Positions 48,553 through 56,993 of a stretch of 64,000 nucleotides of DNA are shown here, in pieces; positions within the stretch are counted from its first letter, which is position 1; the number at the start of each line of letters is the position of its first letter. The stretch is taken from contig CAVPSQ010000005.1 of the NCBI GenBank assembly GCA_963708455.1, positions 558,001-622,000 on the forward strand. The letters are read 5' to 3'. This stretch comes from CAIMUS01 sp963708455 (lineage in GTDB: Bacteria > Pseudomonadota > Gammaproteobacteria > Competibacterales > Competibacteraceae). The notes beneath the pieces were generated by a model. It had not been told where the DNA came from and searched no databases. It saw only the letters and a program-made list of their open reading frames with translations. The translations under genes were made by a program, and so were the position numbers.

Positions 48553-50785
48553 GTGACTCGGGTGAGCAGAACCGCATTACGAATCTGTCCGCTGTGCGAA
48601 GCCACCTGCGGAATGGTCCTCACCATCGAGGACGACAAAGTCACCGCCGCGCGTGGCGACCGCGACGACGTCTTCAGTCACGGGTACATCTGTCCCAAAG
48701 GTGCCAGCCTCGCTGAACTCGATAACGATCCGGACCGGTTGCACAAGCCACTGGTTCGCCGCGACGGCGAACTCGTCGAGACCAGTTGGGACGAGGCGTT
48801 CGCCGCCGCCGCCGAGGGCCTGGGTCGGGTCGTCGCCGCCACCGGCGGCGGATCGGTCGGCATCTACCTGGGTAACCCGAATGCCCACACCATCGCGGGC
48901 GCGTTCTACGTGCCGACCGTCGTGCCGGTCCCTGGGCACCCGCAATATCTTCTCCGCCAGCACCCTCGACCAGATGCCCAAGCATGTGGCGTGCGGGTAC
49001 ATGTACGGCGCTCCGGTGCCGTTCACTATTCCTGATCTCGATCGGACCGACTATCTCGTGATCATCGGTGGAAATCCGTTGGTGTCCAACGGAAGTCTTG
49101 CCACCGCAGCCGATTTCGGTGGAAAGCTCAAAGCTATCCGCAAGCGCGGTGGCCGACTGGTCGTGCTGGATCCGAACCGGACCCGCACCGCGGAGCTGGC
49201 CGACCGCCATATCGCACCGCGGCCCGGCACCGACGGCGCGCTGCTTTTTGCCGTCGTCAATGTGCTCTTCGACGAGGACCTGGTCGACCTCGGCCGGATG
49301 GCCGATCATGTCGTCGGGGTGGAGCAGGTTCGGGCCGCGGCCGCGGACTTCCCGCCGGCAGCGGTTGCCGAGCACTGCGGGGTGAGCGCAGACGAGATCC
49401 GGACCCTGGCCCGCGAGATCGCGGCGGCTCCGAGCGCGGCGGTGTACGGGCGCATGGGCACATCGACCGTCGAGTTCGGCACGATCACCACCTGGTTGGT
49501 CGATGTCATCAACGTCCTGACCGGCAACCTCGACCGCGCCGGCGGGGTGATGTTCGCCAGTTCATCCGTGGCTGCCGCACCCCGGCCCGCCCGTGCCGGC
49601 CGCGGGTTCACGACGGGCCGCTGGAACAGCCGCGTCTCCGGCTATCCGGAGGCGCTGTCCGAGCTGCCCACGGTCGCGCTGCCCGAGGAGATCGAGACAC
49701 CCGGCGAGGGTCAGATCCGCGCGATGATCACCCTGGCCGGCAATCCGGTGCTCTCTGCGCCGGACGGCCCACGTCTGGCCGATGCCCTCGACACCGTCGA
49801 TTTCATGCTGTCGGTGGATCCCTACCTCAATGAGACCACCCGGCATGCCGACGTGATCCTGCCGCCGCCACCGCCGTCGCGCGTCGGTCATTTCGATGTG
49901 GCGTTCGCCGCCGCAGCGGTGCGTAACAACGCCCGCTACTCGCCGCCTGCCGTGCCGCTGGCCGACGATCGGCCCGACGAATGCGAGATCCTGTCCCGGT
50001 TGGCGTTGATCGCACGCGGTTTGGGGCCGGATGCCGATCCCGCCCTGGTCGACGATCAGATGATCGCGGGGAGGTTGGCCAAGGAGGTCGCCGATCCGGA
50101 CTCACCGGTCGCGGGCCGATCGGTCGAGGAACTGACCGCAATGCTGGCGGACGGTCCCGGTTACGAACGACAGCTGGACATGATGCTGCGGTTGGGCCAG
50201 TTCGGTGACGCGTTCGGTGCCAACCCCGACGGTCTGAATCTGCAGCGACTCAAGGACAACCCGCACGGGATCGACCTCGGTCCGCTGACACCGCGGATTC
50301 CAGAGATCCTCCGAACTCCCTCTGGCATGGTCGAATTGGCGCCCGAGCCGATCCTGGCCGATATCCCACGGCTGCACGCCTCGCTCGGAAGCAATGACGA
50401 TGGTTTCCTGCTCATCGGCCGTCGGCATCTGCGCTCCAACAACAGCTGGTTGCACAATCTGCCGGCACTGTCCGGTGGTACCAACCTCTGCACATTGCAG
50501 ATCCACCCCGATGACGCCGCCCGGCTGGGCGTGACCGATCTGGCCGTGGTGACCGGGCCGGGCGGCAAGCTCGAGGTGCCGGTCGAGATCACCGACGCCA
50601 TCCGGCCGGGTGTGGTGTCACTGCCGCACGGCTGGGGCCACACCGAGCCGGGCACCCGGATGTCGGTGGCCGCGGACCATCCCGGCGTCAACGTCAACAG
50701 TCTCTTCGACGATTCGCTGATGGATCCGCTATCCGGTAACGCGGTGCTCAATGCGGTGCCGGTGGAGGTCGCGGCGGCGGGCTGA
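48553..50785 (+). CDS. Molybdopterin oxidoreductase (Rv0197 type), one frameshift
   Basis: A formate-dehydrogenase/nitrate-reductase-like cytoplasmic enzyme of about 743 residues. The N-terminal [4Fe-4S] motif is CPLCEATCGMV with the fourth Cys in GYICPKGASL. A slip near 48925 separates HTIAGAFYVPTVV from RNIFSASTLDQMPKHVACGY. The molybdopterin contacts are seen in DYLVIIGGNPLVSNGSL, GGRLVVLDPNRTRTAELADR and SVDPYLNETTRHADVILPPP. The C-terminal dinucleotide domain has DDGFLLIGRRHLRSNNSWLH and ends VPVEVAAAG. The start GTG 48553 was preferred to GTG 48562. The substrate is unknown. Confidence 0.85.
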
Positions 50786-50792
50786 GACGCCG

Positions 50793-51476
50793 CTAACCGG
50801 CGCGGGGCTCTGTCACCCGGGCGATGACGAAACCGTCCCAACCCTTGCTGCCGACCGTCTGAATCGCGGCCGACTCCAGCCGGGGTTCGGCGCCCATCAT
50901 CTCCAGCATCTCGCGCACCGCACTGCCTTGGTGGTCGTCGACCGCCGGATCCAGGATGCGGCCCGCGCGTACGGCGTTGTCCACCACGATCACGGTTCCG
51001 GGGTGAGCCAGCGCGAGCGCGGCCCGGACATAGGCGGTGTTGTTCTCCTTGTCGGCGTCGATGAACACCAGGTCGAAATCACCGGTCAGCCCGGGCAGGG
51101 TGTCCAGTGCCGCGCCGACGATGATCTCGACCCGGTCCGCGACGCCGGCCCGGTGCAGGTTCGCCTGTGCGATCTCGGCATGATCCGCGCGATATTCCAG
51201 TGTCACGACGCTGCCCTGCTCGCCGACGCCGCGGGCCAGGCAGATGGTGCTGTAGCCGCCGAGGGTGCCGATCTCCAGGACCCGGCGCGCGCCGATGATC
51301 CGGGTCAGCAGGTAGAGAAACCGGGCGCTCTGCGCCGAGACCTCGATGGCGGGCAGGCCCGCGGCGGCGGAATCGGAAAGCGCCGCGCTCAGTGCCTCGT
51401 CCGGACCGAGGAGCAGTGCGTCCAGCAGTGCGTCGACGGGCAGCCACTGTTTCGGACCGATCGAATCTGTACTCAT
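50793..51476 (-). CDS. SAM-dependent O-methyltransferase (Rv0187 type)
   Basis: A 227-residue class I O-methyltransferase of the catechol/caffeoyl-CoA type. It starts MSTDSIGPKQWLPVDALLDA. Motif I is RVLEIGTLGGYSTICLARG. The acidic and metal-binding residues appear in LVFIDADKENNTAYVRAAL and VIVVDNAVRAGRI. The end GSKGWDGFVIARVTEPRAG is typical. It acts on an unidentified small hydroxylated compound in the cytoplasm. Its start overlaps the stop of the upstream metallohydrolase gene (4 bases), placing it last in a three-gene run. Confidence 0.9.
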   Translation of the reverse strand: MSTDSIGPKQWLPVDALLDALLLGPDEALSAALSDSAAAGLPAIEVSAQSARFLYLLTRIIGARRVLEIGTLGGYSTICLARGVGEQGSVVTLEYRADHAEIAQANLHRAGVADRVEIIVGAALDTLPGLTGDFDLVFIDADKENNTAYVRAALALAHPGTVIVVDNAVRAGRILDPAVDDHQGSAVREMLEMMGAEPRLESAAIQTVGSKGWDGFVIARVTEPRAG

Positions 51477-51973
51477 CGAACTCCCTCTTTGCTGTAGACC
51501 ACGCGCAGTACATGCCCCACCTCCGGACCCATCACCGCCGCGGTCAATGCGCAGAAAGTGGCGACGAAGTGCGGCCCGTGCGCAGGGCACGCACCCGCCG
51601 CCAGATGATGCGCCACCTCATGCAGTACCACCAGTTCTCGCATCGCCCAGCCGGCTGCGCCGCGCTCCGGAACGGCGATAACGGCGGTGCCGTCATGGTT
51701 TTCGTAATGGGCGGCCGTCGCGGCACGCCGGGACCGGACAGCGATCGGGGAGCACTGCGGCCAGTGCGCTGTCACGGCGGGCAGCGCCAGTACCGCATCG
51801 ACATAGCGCTGCACCGATTCGATCGATCCGAACCGTGCTTCCGGCGGAAGTGTGATCGGATCGCCGAAGAAGTCAATGGCGCGCGAACTGTGTTCGGCGG
51901 CGCGATCGAAGAGGGTGCGGACGAACTGCTCGGCCGCATAGACCCGAGAGCGTTGGTTGTCCCGGACGCTCAC
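51473..51973 (-). CDS. Putative zinc metallohydrolase (Rv0185 type)
   Basis: A 166-residue protein with the zinc motif LHEVAHHLAAG (HExxH) near residue 118 and a further His in ACPAHGPHFVATFC. The N-terminus reads MSVRDNQRSRVYAAEQFVRT. It belongs to a small actinobacterial family annotated as putative metallohydrolases (the TIGR04338 type, as I recall). No signal peptide is seen. Its start overlaps the upstream DUF2786 stop (ATGA), and its stop overlaps the O-methyltransferase start. The shared operon with a DUF2786 protein is conserved in mycobacteria, but the activity is unknown. Confidence 0.85.
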   Translation of the reverse strand: MSVRDNQRSRVYAAEQFVRTLFDRAAEHSSRAIDFFGDPITLPPEARFGSIESVQRYVDAVLALPAVTAHWPQCSPIAVRSRRAATAAHYENHDGTAVIAVPERGAAGWAMRELVVLHEVAHHLAAGACPAHGPHFVATFCALTAAVMGPEVGHVLRVVYSKEGVR

Positions 51974-52719
51974 CGGGGCAGCCGGGTCCGCGCCCCCGGC
52001 AATTCGGGGCTTGAGCCCAGCCGCGCCTGCCGGCCGGCCCGGTCACCGGCGCGGCGCGCGGCGGAGGAGTATCCCGCCGAGGCGCTGGTGGCCCGCCAGG
52101 TGCCGCGCGCCTTGGACTCGCTGCGGTAATGATCACGCAGCTCGACTTCCTTGTTACGCAACGCGATCGCGGTCCCTGGAGCCGCCGTACGGGACTGGGT
52201 CGCCTCCCGCTTGGCCTCGTCACGCGCATCGGAGAGCCGGGAACCGATCCGGGTGCCGAATGCGAGTTGGAAGTTGAGCCGAGCGGTGATGGTGGGCGTG
52301 GGCCGATGCGCACCGGTGGCCAGATAGGCGTCGCAGGAGCGCACCATCTGGACCACCAGGCTGGCGTACAGCGCGTGGCTGGCGTCGATATCCTCACTGA
52401 AGCCGTAGGCGTAGACGAACGTCGAGTTCGACGCCACATCGCAGCGGACATCGTTGGCGGCGGCGATCGCGGCGAACAACTGGACGTAGGTGCGCAACCC
52501 ACGGCTGCCCGGCTCGCCGATGGTGATCGTCCGCTGGGTCGGAACCTGGGCGGCCGTGCGGGAGGCCGCATGCGCGCGTGCCACCGCGAGATCGATGGAC
52601 GTCATGGTCGCCAGACGTTGGGCGGCGGCCATGAAGGCCTCGGCCTCATGGGCGTTATCGGTGCCTTCAGCCTGGCGCAGTAGGGCGGCGATGCGGGCGA
52701 GCATCTTGTCTTCGGTCAT
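51970..52719 (-). CDS. DUF2786 protein (Rv0184 type)
   Basis: A 249-residue protein. The N-terminal DUF2786 helix pair is MLARIAALLRQAEGTDNAHE followed by AEAFMAAAQRLATMTSIDLA. The middle has TYVQLFAAIAAANDVRCDVA and FVYAYGFSEDIDASHALYAS, then a basic helical tail rich in Arg (EAKREATQSRTAAPGTAIAL). The function of DUF2786 is not established. It heads a run of three overlapping genes. The promoter should lie in the 160-base gap 52720-52881, in which I see no other clear feature. Confidence 0.85.
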   Translation of the reverse strand: MTEDKMLARIAALLRQAEGTDNAHEAEAFMAAAQRLATMTSIDLAVARAHAASRTAAQVPTQRTITIGEPGSRGLRTYVQLFAAIAAANDVRCDVASNSTFVYAYGFSEDIDASHALYASLVVQMVRSCDAYLATGAHRPTPTITARLNFQLAFGTRIGSRLSDARDEAKREATQSRTAAPGTAIALRNKEVELRDHYRSESKARGTWRATSASAGYSSAARRAGDRAGRQARLGSSPELPGARTRLPR

Positions 52720-52881
52720 GGCGTCACGCTAGGCGAGGACAGCGACATACTCACCGAGCCCGATCCGCTGAGCGGTGAGCTTTCCCCACACCGGAATTCA
52801 TCAACAATCACCGCCGTGGGCGAGCGAACTGAGATGGCCACGGTGACTCCTTGGGATTAGCCCGGGCGGCTACCCGGGCGG

Positions 52882-53916
52882 CTACTTGGTGACGAACTGG
52901 TCGAGTGCGGCGGTGAGTTGGGGTGACAGCGGATCCTTGCTCGCATAGTTGGCGACGTTGTCGCTGGGGTCATCGCGCAACACGTGATTGACCCCGGAGA
53001 GCTTAACCAGTTGCAGAGCGGTGTGCGCCAATGCGTCGGCCAACGGTGCGATGTCGGCGCAACTGGCCTGGGCGTCGGAGTCTGAGCAGGTGAGCAGAAC
53101 CGGCGTGCCCGCGGGGATGCGGCCGGCCAATGCGACGGGGTCGATCGCGTCGGATTCGACGACGACTTTGACATTGCCGGGAGCCAGGATCGCGCTCAGC
53201 CCATCCGGCAGTCCGGCCGGCACCGTGCCGGTGGTGCGGGCCTGCTGGACCGCGGCCAGCCAGGCGGCAAGCACGGCATCGGCTTGCTGCTGGGTCGTGT
53301 CTGCCGGCTTGTACCGCCGCCGTGACATCGGCCCGCACTCGGCCGGTGATCATGTCGAGGTAGCGAGCGGGCAATGGTTGCAGCAGACCCAGCGAATGAA
53401 TTCGCGGAGCACCCGGCGAGGTGTCGCCGGCCAGCGACATCGCATGGATCGTGCCCTCCCCGAGCGCGTACACCGAGATCCGGGCGGCATCGGTTCCGGC
53501 CTGCCCGGCCAGGAAGCGCACCGCGGCCCGGGCGCCATCGGTGGAGACCGCACTTCCGACGTCGGCCGGGCGGTCGGCGAACGGGCCGAGGCCGGTGGCG
53601 CCGGTACCGACTTTGTCGTAGCGCAGCGTCGCCACACCGTGTTCGGAGAGGAACTCCGCAAGCTGGCGCATGTTGCCGACCGGCCCGGCGACATTGTTAT
53701 CGCCATTGCGATCGGTGGGCCCACTCTCGGAGATCAACAGCGCAGCCGGACCCGCAGCCGTCGCCGGAGAGATGGCGATAGGTGCCGTGCACGGTCAGTC
53801 CGTTGGCGTCGAAACTCACCTCCTGCTCCACCCAGACCCGCTCGGCGGCATCGTTGCGCGCGCAACCGGCCACCAGGCTCACGGCCAGCGCCGCCGACCA
53901 GCAGTCTTCGGATCAC
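52882..53916 (-). CDS. Alpha/beta-hydrolase-like lipoprotein lacking the nucleophile Ser, frameshifted
   Basis: Joined over three or four frames this is an exported lipoprotein of about 344 residues. GTG 53916 gives VIRRLLVG; after a slip the lipobox LVAGC follows. The mature part has VSFDANGLTVHGTYRHLSGD, then after another slip AALLISESGPTDRNGDNNVA and GPVGNMRQLAEFLSEHGVAT. The elbow where GHSEG is expected reads VYALGEGTIHAM, with Gly in place of the catalytic Ser. The last frame ends with the His region LVKLSGVNHVLRDDPSDNVA. It overlaps the stop of the upstream lipase by 4 bases. It could be a non-catalytic binding protein. Confidence 0.65.
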
Positions 53917-54752
53917 AGCCGGGCCGCGATCCACCCGGTGACGTCATCGAGCACGATGTCGCGCTCGGGCTCGTTGAACACCTCGTGGAAGAGCTGCGGA
54001 TACACCTTGAGTTCGACATCGCGCGAGGCCACGCAACCCACGAGCCGCTCGCTGCCCGCGGCGGCCACCAGCCGGTCCCGTTCGCCGTGAACCACCAGCA
54101 ACGGTGCGGTGATGGCACCGGCCAGCCGGGGCATCGTCTCCCCCACGACAAGAAGGGCCTTGCCGATCCCGGCCGGGATCTTGCCGCGGTAGACCAGCGG
54201 GTCGGCCTTGTAGTCGGCCACCACCTGCGGATCGCGGGACACCGCATCCGGATCGATCTGTTCGATCGGCAGATCCGGCAGCACCGAACCCACCATCTTC
54301 CCCAGCAGCGCCTTGGCCTTGGACACCCCGGTGTGGGCGGCGATGGCCGGACCGGAGAGAACCATGAGGTCGTATTCGTCGGGGTACTGCGCACCGTAGG
54401 CGAGCACGATCCCGCCGCCCATGCTGTGGCCCAGCACGATTCGCGTCAGGCCCGGGTACTCAACGGTGGCCGTCTGGACCAGCGAGCGGAAGTCGGCGAC
54501 GAACTCCGACATATGGCGAACGCGCACGCGCTTGCCGCCGGCGCGGCCGTGACCGCGGTGATCGAGGGCATAGGTCACCAGACCCGCGGCGGCGAACCGC
54601 CGTGCGACGTGGTCGTAGCGGCGGGCATGTTCGCCGTACCCGTGCGCCAGCACGACCACACCGCGGGGTTCGACATCCGGCGTCCACACGTCGTAGACGA
54701 TTCGAATCCCGCCCACGCCTGCGAAGGTTCGCTCGGTGCGCTCTGTGGCCAT
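53913..54752 (-). CDS. Monoacylglycerol lipase (Rv0183 type)
   Basis: An intact 279-residue alpha/beta hydrolase that cleaves monoacylglycerols, supplying free fatty acids. The oxyanion region is VVVLAHGYGEHARRYDHVAR. The nucleophile Ser is in RIVLGHSMGGGIVLAYG (about residue 110). The catalytic Asp is probably in LLVVHGERDRLVAAAGSERL and the His in VYPQLFHEVFNEPERD. The lid region is Pro- and Asp-rich (DLPIEQIDPDAVSRDPQVVA). No signal peptide is seen, though the Rv0183 enzyme is reported in the cell wall. It precedes the lipoprotein hydrolase with a 4-base overlap. Confidence 0.9.
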   Translation of the reverse strand: MATERTERTFAGVGGIRIVYDVWTPDVEPRGVVVLAHGYGEHARRYDHVARRFAAAGLVTYALDHRGHGRAGGKRVRVRHMSEFVADFRSLVQTATVEYPGLTRIVLGHSMGGGIVLAYGAQYPDEYDLMVLSGPAIAAHTGVSKAKALLGKMVGSVLPDLPIEQIDPDAVSRDPQVVADYKADPLVYRGKIPAGIGKALLVVGETMPRLAGAITAPLLVVHGERDRLVAAAGSERLVGCVASRDVELKVYPQLFHEVFNEPERDIVLDDVTGWIAARL

Positions 54753-54802
54753 GGGATGAGGGTAGTCGGGGCCTGGTGCCGGGTACGACCTGAAACCGTC
54801 AC

Positions 54803-54831
54803 AAAAATGTCATTTTTTGGGACTTCCCAAA
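54803..54831. promoter_or_regulatory. Two abutting perfect palindromes in a divergent gap
   Basis: AAAAATG-t-CATTTTT (54803-54817) and TTTGGGA-ct-TCCCAAA (54816-54831) are perfect 7-base-arm inverted repeats that overlap by two bases. They lie 51 bases upstream of the monoacylglycerol lipase start and 87 bases upstream of the small membrane protein. The AT-rich first element stands out in this GC-rich genome. Two dimeric regulator sites, or one compound site, are likely. Confidence 0.5.
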
Positions 54832-54917
54832 CCGGAGCGCAGGGGGACTATGAGTTCAGCGCCCGCCACGTGCTGCAGACGCGATCGGTAACCGCCACTA
54901 GAAGATCGGGGACCACA

Positions 54918-55100
54918 ATGGGCACCGGCGATCCCACAGCCATTTACATCATCCTTGCGGCCATCGCCTTTATCGCCCTGGCCGGGCTGACCATGCGGTC
55001 AGTCATTCGGCGCGAGAGAGCGATGATCCGCGAAAAGACAGACGATCCAGACAACATCGCGGCCTACGAGAACCGGTGGAGAGGTCAGCGCGGGGCCTGA
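54918..55100 (+). CDS. Small single-pass membrane protein
   Basis: A 60-residue protein from ATG 54918, MGTGDPTAIYIILAAIAFIA, with one hydrophobic helix (about residues 8-25) and a charged tail, RRERAMIREKTDDPDNIAAY. An upstream in-frame extension exists but lacks membrane character and overlaps the palindromes, so the shorter form is preferred. It resembles the many short uncharacterised mycobacterial membrane proteins; no family is recognised. It follows the palindrome pair and precedes a separate promoter for the next gene. Confidence 0.55.
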   Translation: MGTGDPTAIYIILAAIAFIALAGLTMRSVIRRERAMIREKTDDPDNIAAYENRWRGQRGA

Positions 55101-55175
55101 CGACCGGACGTCGGATTCTTTTGCGGCACTTCGTAATACGGCCGCGCCACAACGGTGACCTGGCCGTTACGGATG

Positions 55176-55203
55176 TTGACAGTGTTACTTGCGGGGCTAT
55201 CGT
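55176..55203 (+). promoter_or_regulatory. SigA-type promoter, leaderless start
   Basis: TTGACA (55176-55181), a 16-base spacer and TATCGT (55198-55203) match the mycobacterial housekeeping promoter. The expected start site falls at about 55210, the first base of the GTG of the next gene, so that mRNA should be leaderless. Confidence 0.65.
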
Positions 55204-55209
55204 TAACCT

Positions 55210-56289
55210 GTGTCGAACCTCGCCGCCACCCTCCGTCGCATCGGCGCGGGATGTATGGCCGTGCTCACCTGCGCGACGGTGGCCGTCACCAATTCTCCGC
55301 ACGCCGTCGCCGCCGACGGTCGCGACAAGTTGTTCGGGGCGATCGCCAATACCCGGGGCAGCTATCTGGTCTATAACTTCGGCAGCGGGTTTCCGGCCCC
55401 CATGCTCAACGCCGCGGGAAACTCCTACGAACTGACCAACGGCGGTCATCTGATGATCGTGAAAGCGGCCTCGCAACGGCTTGCGCCCCGACTGCTGGTG
55501 GATACCCACCAGGGTGCCCAGGCGCGGTGTGAGCGAACGCCCGGTGCCCGCACCTCCGAGGGTCTGATGCAGGCCTCGGAGACCTACGCCCCACTGCAGG
55601 CGTGGGCCGCACTTGGTCAGCCCACCATCGCCATCAACGCCAACTTCTTCGACGTGCGGTCCCAGCAGGCCGGCTCGTGGAAGAACACCCGGTGCAGTTC
55701 ACCGCTCGGGACCTACATCGACAACACCGGCGGACTGGGCCGGGCGAATATGGCGGTCACCGGCACGCTTGCCTATGCAGGCAAACAGGCGCTCTCCGGT
55801 GGCGACGAGGTGTGGACGGCATTGAGCACGCTGATCCTGCCGGTGCGCGGCGCCCCCTATGTGGTGACCCCGAAGGCCCCGAATGATTACGACGCCGCCT
55901 CGCCGGTGATCAATCAACTCGTCGCGGCCGGCACCCGATTCGTCGCCGTGAGCGGATTGAAGCTGCTGGCTCCCGGGGACACCGGTCAGCTCAACGATCC
56001 GGGCCCCAGCGCGGCCAGGACGGCGGTGGGCTACTCCCGGGACTCCGACCAGATGTACGTCTTCCAGGGCGGTAGCTATACGCCGGATCAGATCCAGGAT
56101 CTGTTCCGCGGGCTGGGCAGCGATACCGCGGTGCTCCTCGACGGCGGCGGATCATCATCGATCGTGCTGCGTCGAGATACCGGCGGAATGTGGGCCGGTG
56201 CCGGTTCGCCCCGAGGATCCTGCGACACCATGGCGGTGCTGTGCGACGCCCGGGAACGCGCTCTCCCGAGTTGGCTCGGGTTCAACTAG
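55210..56289 (+). CDS. Exported phosphodiester-glycosidase-domain protein (Rv0179c/LprO position)
   Basis: An intact 359-residue exported protein. The signal sequence is IGAGCMAVLTCATVAVTNSP with cleavage near AVA|ADG. A Cys at GAGCMAV could be a lipobox, but the context is weak. The phosphodiester glycosidase (NAGPA-like) domain shows ALGQPTIAINANFFDVRSQQ, ARTAVGYSRDSDQMYVFQGG and the hallmark LLDGGGSSSIVLRRD. Family members cleave phosphodiesters from sugars; the substrate here is unknown. It starts at GTG 55210 without a ribosome site but with a strong promoter at leaderless spacing. Its stop shares CTAG with the end of the mce1 operon. Confidence 0.8.
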   Translation: MSNLAATLRRIGAGCMAVLTCATVAVTNSPHAVAADGRDKLFGAIANTRGSYLVYNFGSGFPAPMLNAAGNSYELTNGGHLMIVKAASQRLAPRLLVDTHQGAQARCERTPGARTSEGLMQASETYAPLQAWAALGQPTIAINANFFDVRSQQAGSWKNTRCSSPLGTYIDNTGGLGRANMAVTGTLAYAGKQALSGGDEVWTALSTLILPVRGAPYVVTPKAPNDYDAASPVINQLVAAGTRFVAVSGLKLLAPGDTGQLNDPGPSAARTAVGYSRDSDQMYVFQGGSYTPDQIQDLFRGLGSDTAVLLDGGGSSSIVLRRDTGGMWAGAGSPRGSCDTMAVLCDARERALPSWLGFN

Positions 56290-56993
56290 AGCTTCGGGGT
56301 GAGGTCCAGTGACGTCACGGTGGTCATTTTCGTGACCCGCCAGTCTCTGCCCTCGCGCTGCAACTCCAGCCGGTAGGAGAGGTACTTCAGCGACGGGATG
56401 TTGTTGCTCTTCGGTGTCGCCGAGGTGGTGTTGGTATAGACCAGTGCGGTGGCTTCGGAGCCGCGCAGCGATTCCACCGCGGCCGCCACCACCTGGGTGC
56501 TGCTGGTCACCTTGGCCTGTTTGTTGGTAGGTGCGATCGCATCGACATAGCGGCGGTACTGCACGGCGAAGTCGCCGCCCAGATACTTGGCCGAACGCTC
56601 GGAGAGCTTGTCCATATCGTCAGGGCTGTAGCTCCACAATGTGGTGATCGCGTCGGCGGCGGTGCGCGCGACCTTCTCTTTGGTGGCCACGGTCGCGCGA
56701 TCCATCAGATACGGCTGTACCGCTGCTCCGGCGAACGCCCCTGCGGCGACGAACAGTCCCACCGACGACCCGACTGCAAGTTTTTTCCTGTTGCGCACCA
56801 GCCACTTTCGTGCGGCTGAGGGTTCTTTGGGCGCCTCATCCGCAGGTGTTCGTCGGCTCCGGACTCGTCGGCTGGACTCCTCGACTTCAGCAACTGATTG
56901 CGGGGATTCCTCGGGCGCCGAGTCGCTCAGATCACCTGCTTCAGGTTGCTGACCTTCCACTGCTCCCCCTCCTTGGTTGCGGTGATCGCCCAT
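56286..56993 (-). CDS. Mce-associated membrane protein (Rv0178 type)
   Basis: Last gene of the mce1 operon. It has up to 235 residues: an acidic cytoplasmic N-terminus (DSAPEESPQSVAEVEESSRR), one helix (LAVGSSVGLFVAAGAFAGAA) and an exported NTF2-like domain (AITTLWSYSPDDMDKLSERS) ending VTSLDLTPKL. ATG 56993 overlaps the previous gene by 67 bases. GTG 56960, just after AGGAGGGGGA, is an alternative start with a better ribosome site. Mce-associated proteins are thought to support assembly of the Mce transporter in the periplasm. Confidence 0.85.
   Translation of the reverse strand: MGDHRNQGGGAVEGQQPEAGDLSDSAPEESPQSVAEVEESSRRVRSRRTPADEAPKEPSAARKWLVRNRKKLAVGSSVGLFVAAGAFAGAAVQPYLMDRATVATKEKVARTAADAITTLWSYSPDDMDKLSERSAKYLGGDFAVQYRRYVDAIAPTNKQAKVTSSTQVVAAAVESLRGSEATALVYTNTTSATPKSNNIPSLKYLSYRLELQREGRDWRVTKMTTVTSLDLTPKL

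Noticed and set aside
54819..54828. GGGACTTCCC resembles a eukaryotic NF-kB site
   Set aside because: Chance match; only its palindromic symmetry is relevant in a bacterium.
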